From: Nematostella vectensis | Taxonomy: Eukaryota; Cnidaria; Anthozoa; Actiniaria; Edwardsiidae | Length of the DNA stretch: 64,000 nt | Direction: 5' to 3' | Assembly: GCF_932526225.1 (NCBI RefSeq) | Contig: NC_064042.1 | Location: 15,744,751-15,808,750, forward strand | Part shown: positions 34,125 through 43,839 of the stretch, piece after piece | Layout of the letters: each line of letters opens with the position of its first letter | Position numbering within the stretch: the first letter of the stretch is position 1 | Made by a program: the position numbers and the translations under genes | The notes under the pieces: generated by a model | What the model saw: the letters and a program-made list of their open reading frames with translations, nothing else | Database searches by the model: none | What the model was told of the DNA's origin: nothing

Positions 34125-34349
34125 CTACATGGGCAGGATCTTCTGGTCCTCAAGTTAACGCTTCAAAGCGACAGCACCTGCAACGGCGGCAGTCAATTTT
34201 GCTTAGTTCATGGCGTTCGCGGAGGGGTCTTTGGTGAAGTCTTTGCGTAAGACCTTGCGCCCAACCCAGCCGATACCGGCGACGAGGCCGGTTATGACTG
34301 CGGCGTCGGTGATGGTCTTTGTAATCTTGCTCTGCTGCGTCGTCGACAT
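34125..34349 (-). pseudogene. Small membrane protein of element A (two stops)
   Basis: About 74 codons from ATG at 34349, which overlaps by one base the TAA of the upstream gene on the same strand. It has one hydrophobic helix (DAAVITGLVAGIGWVG), then a basic KVLRKD segment and a second weaker Ala/Val-rich helix. Two in-frame TAA codons (34203-34205 and 34155-34157) interrupt an otherwise coherent frame ending at 34125, so the gene is dead as written. Confidence 0.6.
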
Positions 34350-35050
34350 TATATATGCATACACGCGTATATGCACGGACGTGCGGATATGGCTGGGCCC
34401 TCGTGTCTAAATGTCTGCTTACTCCATGGATAACAGCCGAGATTTGCATTGTCCGGGAGCGCGAAGCGCTGTCGCCGGAACGCATCCTTGGTCTGCTGTG
34501 CGGCCGCTAGCGGCGGCCTTGCGGGCGGAGTCACGTCGTCGGTACCTTCGGTAGCATGCGGATCGGTAGCGCGCTGGTTAACAGCTGGTGTGCGAGTGAA
34601 CGCGGCAGCTAGCTCCCGCCTACGTGTGTAGAGGCCGAACAATGACACTAGAAGACCAGCCACCACGATAACCGAGCCAGCCGACCAGGCAGAGTTGCTT
34701 TCCGGGGCTGGTGTGTGTGTGATGCCGAAGGCATTGTCGGCGCGCAAGCCCTCGCGTCCCTGCGGCTCGCTGGGCCCCGGGGCCACCGGCGACTGCACGA
34801 CACGAAGTGTCTCTTTTTTCGCTCTGTTAATTCGGTTCCACTTTGCCAAGCGCCTTCCGGCTTCAGCTCGCCCAGGATGTTTAGGTCGGGTCGCAGGTGG
34901 TTCGGGGCTCGTGATTCTCTCCGCCAACGCCGAAGGCGTACGTGCAGGTTCTTGATGATGCTCATCAGCAGCTTGTTTGTCAGGTTCCACTGATGTTCCG
35001 GCAGGCTGGGCACTAGTACTTCTTTGAGGTTCCTCCATTTGTGTTGACAC
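34349..35050 (-). CDS. Pro-rich single-pass membrane protein of element A
   Basis: 233 codons. The N-terminal 120 residues are polar and rich in Pro, Glu and Arg, with HPGRAEAGRRLAKWNR as the only ordered-looking stretch. One membrane helix (AGSVIVVAGLLVSLFGLYTR) follows at about residues 143-162, then a polar tail. Start at 35050 is the first ATG of the frame; MEEPQ four codons later is equally possible. A GTTGACACGCAGTGTCAAC palindrome lies at the start (35043-35061). Function unknown. Confidence 0.55.
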   Translation of the reverse strand: MSTQMEEPQRSTSAQPAGTSVEPDKQAADEHHQEPARTPSALAERITSPEPPATRPKHPGRAEAGRRLAKWNRINRAKKETLRVVQSPVAPGPSEPQGREGLRADNAFGITHTPAPESNSAWSAGSVIVVAGLLVSLFGLYTRRRELAAAFTRTPAVNQRATDPHATEGTDDVTPPARPPLAAAQQTKDAFRRQRFALPDNANLGCYPWSKQTFRHEGPAISARPCIYACMHI

Positions 35051-35090
35051 GCAGTGTCAACTACTTGGCTGCTGAAGGAGTGGCAAACTT

Positions 35091-35716
35091 TCAAATGAAC
35101 GTCTGCTCTGGAGTGGCAGACTCGCCACTGTGCGTTTGCCGTTCCGGCAGGCAAACCACTGGTGAGTCCGCGGCTGCTACCTCGTGTTGACACCGCGTGT
35201 CAGCGCTTGCCGTTCCGGCGGTGTTCACATGACGTGCTATGTGTAACGCCCCGACGGCTAAAGCCATCAAACGACCGCAGCGTAGAGACAGGCTTCCGCA
35301 CAATGTGCGGAGCTCGTTGTTGATGATGTAGTCGGACACTAGGTCATTGTGAAGATCGACCACACTGTCTATCGGCAGCGCCATGCCTACTAGCTTGGTC
35401 GTAAGCTTCATAAAGCTGTCTGCCAGGGCGTCTGTAGTCCGGCTGGCTAGAGCGGTTTCGTATCGCCTCTCGTACCTCCTCACCTCCTCGGCGCTCATGC
35501 GTTTGACGTCGTCGTGAGTCAGGGCCTTGCCTACCATTTCTCTCGACTTCCCCGAGGCTACGAGAATCGCGAGTTTCTCCCTCGCGTCTGCTATCTCAGT
35601 TTGCTCACCTCCGGTTGGTTTCCGGCAGGATGCGTCGAGCAGTCCAACGGCTCTACGGCCGGGAGGCCGGCGGCGCCCCCCTCAAGAAGACTCTCAAAGT
35701 ATTCGTCGCTCATCAT
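35091..35716 (-). pseudogene. Hypothetical helical protein of element A (frameshifted)
   Basis: The second half (35537 to 35091) has VGKALTHDDVKRMSAEEVRR and a long helical region with TKLVGMALPIDSVVDLHNDL, then SLSLRCGRLMALAVGALHIA. An N-terminal part begins at tandem ATGs near 35716 with SDEYFESLLEGG in another frame, so one shift is needed around 35600-35640. The last 30 residues may be extra, as the frame runs into a region with CTGCCGGAACGGCA-type repeats. No family name can be given; it is a neighbour of the packaging ATPase. Confidence 0.5.
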
Positions 35717-35807
35717 GCCGTGGCTAAGTTGCAACACGTGTGATCATATATGTATATATACGTACGTACGTATGTGTGCACACACACGTTATGCCCTAGG
35801 GCGGTGG

Positions 35808-36410
35808 TTACCGTTCAACTAGGGCGATGGTATAAGGGTGACGCAAGCAAAACTCTAACTCCGAGAACTTTTTCGTCTTGAGGGCCTTCATGTACTCTTT
35901 CATCTTCTCTTCTGAGAGCTCCGCGCCGTAGTCATGCAGGATAGCTTTCATGTCCGCTTTGCTCGGGGTATAGAAGACCACCAAGGCCGCGATGTTCTCA
36001 CGGAAAGGCTTCGTGATGCTGGTGAGCTGCTTCGTGATCACCCACACGCTGATACCCACGTGTCGCGCGCTGAACGCCAAGTTGACGAGCTGGTAAGAGC
36101 GCCTCTTTACGTCTTTCGAGGCCGCACAGTCGTCGAGTATGATTAGCGTATTAGTGCCTTCGAAGAGAGCGGAGACAAACCTCAGCAGTATGTCGATCTG
36201 ACCCGCCTCAGGTGCGATGACAAACAGACGATTGTCGCCCTCGTCGAAGCCGTCGTAAGTTTTGTTGTAGACAAAGGTAGGGCACACGAGTACGATGTAG
36301 TCAAACTTGCCCCGGAAAGGGCCGCGCAGCCGGTCCACTACGAATTGGGTCTTCCCGCATGACGTCGGGCCCAGGATGAGAGCGTTAAATGGGATGTTTT
36401 TTGGGTCCAT
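35808..36410 (-). CDS. FtsK/HerA-type packaging ATPase of element A
   Basis: 200 codons, open, starting MDPKNIPFNALILGPTSCGK with the Walker A motif GPTSCGKT at residues 14-21. Walker B is in NTLIILDDCAASKDV near residue 95; a SARHVGISVWVITKQ stretch matches the sensor region of the A32-like ATPases. In Polintons and related viruses this enzyme pumps DNA into the capsid. Length is slightly short for the family (usually 200-250). Its presence argues that element A descends from a packaged virus, although no capsid gene is recognised here. Confidence 0.85.
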   Translation of the reverse strand: MDPKNIPFNALILGPTSCGKTQFVVDRLRGPFRGKFDYIVLVCPTFVYNKTYDGFDEGDNRLFVIAPEAGQIDILLRFVSALFEGTNTLIILDDCAASKDVKRRSYQLVNLAFSARHVGISVWVITKQLTSITKPFRENIAALVVFYTPSKADMKAILHDYGAELSEEKMKEYMKALKTKKFSELEFCLRHPYTIALVER

Positions 36411-36446
36411 ACCGCTTCGCGCAGAAACACGCTCCGGCGTATGTGC

Positions 36447-36664
36447 TCAGTATTGTATGGACTCTAGCTGTCCGTTCATAAGGTTCATTTGGGCGTCGGC
36501 CACCACAAACACGTGACAGTTTGCGGTACCCGTGCCGCTCGCCGTGCGTTTTATCTCGAGGTGCACACCGTCGCGGGTATTGACCAATCGAAGACCACCC
36601 CCATGGATAGCACTGTCGTCCGTCGTTCAAAGGCCGATCCACAGAGCAAACTTGTCATCGCCAT
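36447..36664 (-). pseudogene. Small protein upstream of the ATPase (frameshifted)
   Basis: The frame ending at 36447 carries GLRLVNTRDGVHLEIKRTAS and HVFVVADAQMNLMNGQLESI, a beta-rich looking segment. Upstream it meets a stop, and an ATG-started frame from 36664 (MAMTSLLCGSAFERR) is offset by a shift near 36600. It is the first gene of the - arm. Function unknown. Confidence 0.45.
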
Positions 36665-36779
36665 AGAACGGCTCGGGGCCGATTGCCGGGGCGGCAGGCG
36701 CTCCGCTGTGCCCCCCCGGGGAGGGGCGGACGAACCGCCTTTTGCCGTTTGAATCGCGAAACAGAATGATTTAAAAGGA

Positions 36780-37470
36780 CATTTAAAAAAAAACGAGGCA
36801 ACACAACAATATCATAAGGAGTCCTAGCGGTCTTTCCTCAAAAAGGAGTATGAAAGAAAAGTCCTTCGCGTCGTGTTTTGCGCGGCCGAAGGAAGAATGC
36901 GCTTGGTCCTGAAACACGCACCATGCTCTTGTCGTTTGAGCTCGAGAAACAGCACGGCATCCCTGAGAGATGCAACACTTCAGTATCATTTTCACTTGTC
37001 ATTTCAAAACTTTCACATATAATGTTTGAACAAAATGACATTCTTAAAAAAAAACGAGGCAACACAAAACGAGGTAACACATCAATATTATTTGTTGTTG
37101 TTTTGTTCGCATGTCGAAACAGCACGGTTGAAATAGGTTGTTTCCGCCTTTTTGTTCGCCGTGGCTTTTTAGTATAACCTTTACACTGTTTCAGGCACTT
37201 TTACGAGCTATCGCACCTAGACAACTGGCAAGAAGTGACTGCTTGGGTTATCATTAACTTCACGATTTTCCTAGCGCATATAGACAATGTAAAGACGGTT
37301 TGAGAAAAAGGCATTCTTAAAAAAAACGAGGCAACGCATGCATCAATAATATTTGTGGTTGTGTATTTCGCATCTCGAAACAGCACGGTTGAAAAGGGCA
37401 TCCATTAAAAGAACGAGGCACATAGCAATATCATGATCCTCTCGGAGACCTAGCGGTTATGCTTCCAAAG
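36780..37470. repeat. Dispersed copies of an AAAAACGAGGCAAC repeat
   Basis: Four imperfect copies start near 36783, 37045, 37315 and 37405, each AAAAAACGAGGCAAC followed by CAATATCAT or CAATAATATTTGT. Two continue into TCGAAACAGCACGGTTGAAA. They lie just outside the - arm of element A and may be remnants of its terminus or an unrelated repeat family. Confidence 0.65.
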
Positions 37471-37732
37471 GAATTTACCATGTTGCATGGGACTCAATGG
37501 GCTTTATTTATAAGATAAATCATATGAGTGGGAAGATATAACAAAGTTTGTCTTGAAGGCAATAGCATTAAATTCTATATTAATAATTTAGAGAATAAAC
37601 AGGATATTAATTGAAAATCCAGATTCGGTCAAAACTTCTAACGAAATCCAGCATATTCCACCATTTGCCGTAGGTGCTTAGAGTGCCGAGTATCTGCTAA
37701 GTATAGAAGACCAAATTTCCCCCTAATTTTTC

Positions 37733-38540
37733 ACCATATCCACCATATCCACCATTTGCCACATAGCCCTATCCCTTGGTCATGGTACTTCCAGTGCTAT
37801 GTGTCATCTTGAATGTATGGTGGACCACCCCTCCCCCTTACTTTTCACCATATCCACCATTTGCCACATAGCCCTATGCCTTGGCCATGGTACTTGCAGT
37901 GCTATGTGTCTGCTATGTATGGTGGACCACCACTCCCTTATACTTTTCTCCATATCCACCATTTCCACCATATCCACCATTTGCCACATAGCCCTATCCC
38001 TTGGTCATGGTACTTGCAGTGCTATGTGTCATCTTGTATGTATGGTGGACCACCCCTCCCCCTTACTTTTCACCATATCTACCATTTCCACCATATCCAC
38101 TATTCGGCACATAGCCCTATGCCATGGCCATGGTACTTGCAGTGTTGAATATTTGCTATGTATGGTGAACCACCCCTCCCCCTTACATTTCACCATATCC
38201 ACCATATCCACCATATCCACCATTTACCACATAGCCCTATCTCTTGGCCATGGTACTTGCAGTGCTATGGGTCTGCTATAAATGGTGGATGTAGTGTATC
38301 GGGAAGTCAGGTTGAAGATAATAATCCAATAAAAGAGACAGTATGTAACACTGTTAAACTTTAACTCTGAAACGTAAACATGGCCGAGCTCAAAAGCACA
38401 TGCTCGCCATCTCCTAACTGCGCATGAGCAGTCGGAGGGGCTACTGCGCATGACAATAGCAATCTGAATATATAACAGTGGACCACCTCTCCCCCTTACT
38501 TTTCATAACTTTTGCCATAACTTTGTCCCTTAGCCCAGAT
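37733..38540. repeat. About 120-bp satellite array
   Basis: Five or so copies of a unit containing CCACATAGCCCTATCCCTTG, GGTACTTGCAGTGCTATGTG and GGTGGACCACCCCTCCCCCT, with internal CACCATATC duplications. A diverged unit lies at 38,480-38,575, and another on the far side of the next element at 42,185-42,310. Open frames on both strands here are repeat translations. Confidence 0.85.
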
Positions 38541-38878
38541 ACTTGCAGTTCTTAACGACTGTTATGTATTGATCTCCCCTTAAAGTCCGCTTATGATCAA
38601 ACCGCCTAGAAAGCCGTAAATTTGCTAGATACTAAGCAAGATACCTAATCTAAGCACTGGTCTAGTCAGATTGCTGTAAATGATAGTGGAACCATTTAGA
38701 AATTTTCATTATATATTGTAGGTTTACGTCCGCCATTGATTTGCCGTGTCCCTTTGACCTGGTTACCTTGCACCTGTCAAAATGTCAAACTAACCAGGAC
38801 GTGACGTCACATACTCAATACGCTTTTGGAGCACATGGCTAATTTACTTACTCGAAAGAGATAAACATAAGATAACTC

Positions 38879-40354
38879 ATAACCGGATCTCGATGCGTTG
38901 TTCAGGATTGTGAAAACAATCATAAAGCAGGGAAAAGCCTTCATTTGGGCCCAAAATCGGGTCCGAAAAAGGCGGAGTGGATACGCTTTGTACGACTCCA
39001 CTCGAAGAATTTCAATCCGTTGGGTCGTTTTGTTGTGTGCTCGGACCACTTCGAGAGAGAATGCTATCACTTTGGCGAGGGGTCCGGGTTAAAGCGCTAT
39101 TTGATAAAGGGATCCGTACCAACAATTTGGAAACCAAAGAAAACCATTGCTTCACCATCGGACCGGGAATTGCGTCAAAGCAAAGGTGAGTTTTATAAAT
39201 ATCTCTACATGCTATTTTTCCTTTTCACCAATAACTGCCATGGAAATTCCTTTCCCCGGCCTAAATAATTTCTTAGATACAGTTCTTTTGCATTTAACGG
39301 ATATTTCACCAATAACTGCCATGGAAATTCCTTTCCCCGGCCTAAATAATTTCTTAGATACAGTTCTTTTGCATTTAACGGATATTTATCAAATAGTTTA
39401 CATTCACTTCTTATTACAACTCTCCCTGTACTAATGTTTACAATGATTTCACGCATATATTATTGCTAATCCCCAACATTTCCTTTCTAAAATTCAAGTA
39501 AGTTCTTAACTTGTAGGCTAGCTCGCAGTCTTAGAGTGGTTTTCAAAATCCCGTGAAGTACTATTTAGTTTATTTACTACTAATACACTGCAATGTCTTT
39601 GTTCTCTTTTGTTCTGGCTTGACTATTACATTAAAAAATTTTGTTTAACGGGATTTTGAAAACCACTCTATCTTTCTATTATTACGTGATTACTGTTGGA
39701 GAAAGCGGAATTTTTCACTACATAATCTGTTTAATATCCCAATTACAGGAAATTAAGGAGCTTGTAGCAACAGCAGGTGACAGTGGAATGGTAATAATAT
39801 TTGTTTTTTTTTCTTATATTTTTCCTTTTTAGATAATAAATTACTCTAGTCAATTAAAAAAGGTTTTTTTAAAAGCAGGAAGTTCTTTAAAAGCAGGAAG
39901 TATTTTAATTCAAAATGTCTGAAATCCTTGAGAAAACATATTTTCGCTCTCACGTGTTACATTGGCTATCTGACTGTATGTTCTTTTGATGGCTTTCTGA
40001 ACTCAATCCTTAATTATTTTCTAGGTGCGAGCTCATGAATCTGCCACAACATCTTCCACGGTCTCTACCTTGGACCTACCCGCCTCAGCTGAAGACACAC
40101 CAACTGAAACCATGCCCCCCTTAGAAACACTCCCCATAGACCAACCTGCCTCGGTTGGAGACATGTCAACTGATAACTTGCACCTCCAAGAATCCCACCC
40201 GGTAGACCCACCGGCCCCACTTGGAGATGCGCTAATCAATACCATTACTTCACAAGGATCTCACCCCATAGACCCACCCGCCCTAGCAGAAGACACACCC
40301 ATAGATGCTACAACCATACCTCCCAGAGCCAATGTGTTCCATGTAGTTGATTAG
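38879..40354 (+). pseudogene. THAP zinc-finger gene, three exons
   Basis: Exon 1 (38879-39185) encodes a THAP domain: RCVVQDCENNHKAGKSLHLG (first Cys pair), the EWIRFVRLH core, VVCSDHFERECYHFG (second Cys-His pair) and the GSVPTIW motif. Donor GTGAGT at 39186. Exon 2 (39749-39790) and exon 3 (40025-40354) are phase 0 and encode an acidic, Pro-rich tail with repeats of the PIDxPAxxxD type, ending at 40354. The expected start Met is ATA, and exon 1 ends in phase 1, which does not match exon 2, so a lost exon or an indel is likely. THAP domains bind DNA and occur in P-element-type transposases and host regulators. Confidence 0.6.
39213..39386. repeat. Perfect tandem duplication of about 82 bp
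   Basis: CCAATAACTGCCATGGAAAT through TTGCATTTAACGGATATTT occurs twice, in the first intron of the THAP gene, without visible differences, so the duplication is recent. Confidence 0.9.
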
Positions 40355-40544
40355 GTCAGTGAGGGGTCATTATTTATAAACAAATGACCTAAGATTTCTG
40401 TTTTTATGTCAGCATAATGGAATGAGCTGAAAATATGTACATACAATTGTCAATTCAGAGCAATTTGGCTAACATGGAAACTGATTAATGAGAAATAAAT
40501 ACGATGTTTCACTGCTCAATTCCACCAGGTGCAAGTGCTTGCAT

Positions 40545-40740
40545 TGTTCACTTAAGAGATTAGTCATGAAGGAAGAATACCAATGCTGCATAGAGCTTGC
40601 AAAAACAGCAAAACAAATTGAGAATGTGGGTTTATAGAGATGTATTGTTGACCATCCAGGGCTCAGTGTAGATTGTCCCAACGAGTGGTTTTTATGCACA
40701 GAAGCTGTTGGAATAAAAACAAGGAAGAAAAATCCTATTC
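40545..40740 (+). pseudogene. Inverted copy of the P2X7-tail-like exon
   Basis: The + strand reads RCIVDHPGLSVDCPNEWF and AVGIKTRKK, clearly related to the - strand exon 2 at 41275-41571 (CIVDHLGFSVNCFNEWV, AVGLKTRKK). One stop and no flanking splice signals are seen. It shows that the element includes an internal inverted duplication. Confidence 0.65.
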
Positions 40741-41857
40741 AAAATCCATGTCTTCAGAGTTTGCATCCTCCTTATCCTCTTCAAATCCATGAAATGTTTC
40801 GCTAGGGAATGCTTCCCGTATTTTGTTGTAGACACAACTTGGGAGAGATGCCCTCTTTGACCACCCGACACACTCATATACCAGGCGCACATATTGTCTG
40901 TAGGCCACAGACCTCAGAAATCTGAAGAAATAATAATAATATCCTGAAAATGAGTTATTGGAATGGGAGCATTGGAGTTTTGACAATAGGAAATGAGTGT
41001 GGGATTGTGGAGTGAATTCAAAGAGGTCCAGATGCATTAATAAATATACTGTATGCTTTGCTTTCAAATTATAAGCTTAATCAGCATTAAAAGCTTCTTG
41101 GTTTTAGGACTTCAATACTGAAATAATATAATATGTTTGACTTTTGATCAGATTTAAGACATTATGTATCTCTTGCTTTTTCATTTTCCTAAATTAAAAT
41201 CCTCTCCCCTCCTTTTTTTTTGTTAGCTAGTGGGAGCATATATTTACATAGATCTTTTATCTTTAGAAACTTACTCAGATTCGGATGCATTTTTTGCAGA
41301 TTTGACAGAAGTATAGGATTTTTTCTTCCTTGTTTTTAGTCCAACAGCTGCTGTTCGTAGTACCCACTCGTTAAAGCAATTCACACTGAATCCTAGATGG
41401 TCAACAATGCATCCCTCCAAACCAACTTCTTGTAATTTTTCGCTGCATGTTGCAAATTATGTGCAGCATCGGCATTCTTCCTTTGTGACTAATAACTCGA
41501 GCGAACAGTTCGAGCAGTTGAACCTGGTTAAATTGAGAATGGGTCACCATGAGCAGTTGGTCGTTACGAACCTTTAAAACAACAATATAAAAATGCTTAC
41601 CATGTGGAAATATCTTGCTCCCTTGAAAATCTTCGGAGAAGCTCTTCTTCTTGCTCATTCTCCTCGTGTAGTTGCTGCTCGTATTCAGCAGCCTCTTCCT
41701 CGTTTGGGACGGGATCGAGACTTTCGTCGTAGCCATGAAATTCACTATCCAAAAGCTCGGGTTGTGATTGAAGAAGCTCCGACTCTGAGTCAAAAATAGA
41801 GCTTACGGATAACTCTTCGCTTTCTGAAATACTGCGCTGCCTCGTTAACGAAGCCAT
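40735..41857 (-). pseudogene. P2X7 cytoplasmic-domain-like gene, three exons
   Basis: Exon 1 (41857-41601) starts MASLTRQRSISESEELSVSS and is acidic and coiled (EEEAAEYEQQLHEENEQEEE). Exon 2 (41571-41275) has the Cys-rich region NCSNCSLELLV, EECRCC, CIVDHLGFSVNCFNEWVL. Exon 3 (40921-40735) ends AYRQYVRLVYECVGW, LPSCVYNKIREAFPSE and a short acidic tail. This order and the Cys pairs resemble the zinc-binding C-terminal domain of P2X7 receptors, which in cnidarians often occurs as a stand-alone protein. Exon 2 contains a TGA and a TAA in this frame, so the gene is damaged. Confidence 0.6.
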
Positions 41858-42309
41858 AAGACTTTAGTTCGGAAAGTGTCGAGATAAAAGAAATTCTTTG
41901 AGTATTTTAAATTAGAAGCGGCGTCTGAGCTCGCGAAGCGTATTGAGTATGTGACGTAGAAGGTGAGAAACCGCATCCTTTTCGCGGGCTCAAGAGAGAT
42001 CACATCAAAACAATGGCGGACGTAAAAACGATGTTTTAAATGCCATAATTCACACGCCCAAATTCACTAATTAAATAGATTATGCACTTGAAGTATACAT
42101 TGAAGATGTAGGAAGGACTGGAAGTTAATAGAAGCTTGAAAATACAGGTCTAAATCTGGTCATAAGCGAACTTTAAGTCATATGCTACAGTGCTATCAGA
42201 TACTTGCAGTGCTAGATGAACTGTAATGTATTGATTCATAGGACCATCCCTCCCCCTGAAAGCCACATCCTACTGCATTATATTACCATTTGGCCATTTG
42301 CCACTACCG

Positions 42310-42365
42310 CCTGACAAATGGCCATTCCAAATGACAAATGGCCATTCCAAATGACAAATGGCCAA
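42310..42365. repeat. Short TGACAAATGGCCATTCCAAA tandem repeat
   Basis: Three copies of a 20-bp unit at the left edge of element B. Confidence 0.85.
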
Positions 42366-42476
42366 TGTGAGACAGTGTTGGACAGTATTGAGGGGAGGCG
42401 CGCTTAACAAAAGCCGCCCACCCCCCTTCCTCGGAACCTGGAACAGCCGCTAAGCAATATTGAGATCGACACAATT

Positions 42477-42887
42477 ATGAGGAACGTGAAAAGCTACGTC
42501 GGGACATTTTGTAAAGACATGCTACCTCCTAAGATTAAAAATAATGGTAGTCTAATCGCTAACCTACAAGACTATTTCGACGGTGATGGCACACACTGGG
42601 TCGCTATATGTAATAACACTGATAACGAATGCGTGGAGTACTTCGACAGCTTCGGCCTCCAACCCCCTGTCGAGTGCGTTAAATATATGAGAACTAGCGA
42701 CAAGCCGATTGAATACAACTCATCTCAGATCCAAGATGTGAACTCGATTATGTGTGGATACTACTGCATCTACTACATCCAACAGCGTAATATAGGGCGG
42801 AGACCTATCGACAGTCTACTCGATTTAAAACTGAAGCCTGGCGAGATCAATGAGACCCTCATCCAGACTTTTGCTTCTATTGTCTAA
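42477..42887 (+). CDS. Adenain-like cysteine protease of element B
   Basis: 136 codons from ATG 42477; the frame is open further upstream to about 42,400 (with PLSNIEIDTI), so the start is uncertain. The catalytic set of the Ulp1/adenovirus protease fold is present: His in GTHWVAICN, Asp in VEYFDSFG, Gln in SSQIQDVNS and Cys in IMCGYYCIYYI. In Polintons this enzyme matures capsid proteins. It is the least damaged gene of element B. Confidence 0.85.
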   Translation: MRNVKSYVGTFCKDMLPPKIKNNGSLIANLQDYFDGDGTHWVAICNNTDNECVEYFDSFGLQPPVECVKYMRTSDKPIEYNSSQIQDVNSIMCGYYCIYYIQQRNIGRRPIDSLLDLKLKPGEINETLIQTFASIV

Positions 42888-42903
42888 CGATATGATATAG
42901 AAA

Positions 42904-43445
42904 ATGTGCAAAATGTACTGTTTGCGACAGAGGAAATACACTGATACCATCGACAAGAGAACAGAGGTATCTAGGAATGGACGCCTCCGTATGGTTGGAG
43001 ATTGTGCTGCGACGAAGTCTAAATTTATTAAGGCAACAGGAGGTGGAAGTGTTGGTAAGCTCCTGTTCACGACTGGGGCAAAGGAAAGCTCTGAGAGCTA
43101 GCTCTCCGTCAAAGAGCCTCTTAAGCTGTCAAATCAGACTTCGCTAAGAGAGCGATTAGAAAGGCGGCAGACCGATATGAGGAACAAGGCATCGATAGTA
43201 TCACGTCAGACTTGTCAGCCAAGATATCACCGAAGGAAGGCGGTAGACTAAATATCCATAAAATGATCGGCTACCTGCCTAAGCCCAAGGGTGGGTTCAC
43301 ACCTGGGAGCTATAACTATATTGGACCATACAACCCGCTTGAGAAACAACTCGTATACTACAAGGAGACTGGCCAAGTAACTGATTGGGAAGTCAAACCG
43401 TTGAATAAATTGGATGAGATATCAGCCCACCATGATATTTGCTAA
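42904..43445 (+). pseudogene. Zinc-ribbon plus PLA2-like protein of element B (broken)
   Basis: The N-terminal part (42904-43101) reads MCKMYCLRQRKYTDTIDKR then GRLRMVGDC, a worn zinc ribbon. A frameshift near 43,100 leads to the second part with FTPGSYNYIGPYNPLEKQLV and LDEISAHHDIC, matching the calcium loop and catalytic His-Asp of the parvovirus-type phospholipase A2 domain known in some Polintons and adintoviruses. It is cut off at 43445 right after the HHDIC motif by a stop and foreign sequence. Confidence 0.7.
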
Positions 43446-43839
43446 TATATAGATTTAGGCACTGCCTAAAAGCGGAGCCAGCATTTAACACCTTTTTGTG
43501 TTGACTGATAGGGGTAGTTTTAGAGGGGATCTTGGTGTCTCTAGAATGTTTTTTTAATGAGATTAAAAATATGTCAAATTTTACTGCCATGTAATTATGA
43601 ATTGTATTGGCCCCTCCAAATAGATCAAGCAAGCACTCATTCAATAATAAGTTAACAAAATACTAAAAGTTGGTGTGAAAAAGGCTGTCAAAGTTCAAGG
43701 CGTCACATTGACGAGAACGTAGGAAGAAACCACCGGACAGCCTCTATCTGCTGGTGTGCGTCGGACCTTGTGGTCTGCGTCGACAGTTGATTAATTAATA
43801 AAACCTTTAAAAGAAAAAGTCGACAACAACGCAGATTTA

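Larger units (their letters stand above)
28290..36760. mobile_element. Element A: Polinton/virus-like integrating element
   Basis: A GC-rich, intronless block unlike the AT-rich DNA around it, with compact genes in two convergent arms. The + arm (28,400-32,304) encodes a Cys-rich protein, a duplicated ORF and a polymerase-like/helicase/HNH polyprotein. The - arm (36,664-32,301) encodes a small protein, a packaging-type ATPase, four small proteins (two or three with membrane segments) and a DDE integrase. Integrase plus ATPase is the Polinton/Maverick signature, but no capsid, protease or standard PolB is recognised. Several genes carry stops or shifts, so this copy is dead. No terminal inverted repeats were found and the borders are estimates. 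Confidence 0.7.
38575..42180. mobile_element. Inverted-repeat element with THAP and P2X7-tail-like genes
   Basis: The left 260 bp and the complement of the right 260 bp share ordered blocks: CTTAAAGT(C/T)CGCTTATGA at the tips, TTTACGTCCGCCATT in the middle and CGTCACATACTCAATACGCT next to the genes. This is a long, diverged terminal inverted repeat. The element sits inside the satellite, which continues on both sides. It carries a + strand THAP gene and a convergent - strand gene with a P2X7-cytoplasmic-like zinc domain. No transposase catalytic domain is visible, so it is non-autonomous or belongs to a family whose enzyme I cannot recognise. Confidence 0.55.

Noticed and set aside
33346-34237. 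Arg-rich ORFs overlapping the element A genes
   Set aside because: Shadow frames of GC-rich coding sequence; the other frame contains the membrane protein and integrase genes with sensible domains.
37799-38364. HGTCSAMCLL and HIHHLPHSP-type ORFs
   Set aside because: Translations of the 120-bp satellite; several frames are open at once and there is no domain.
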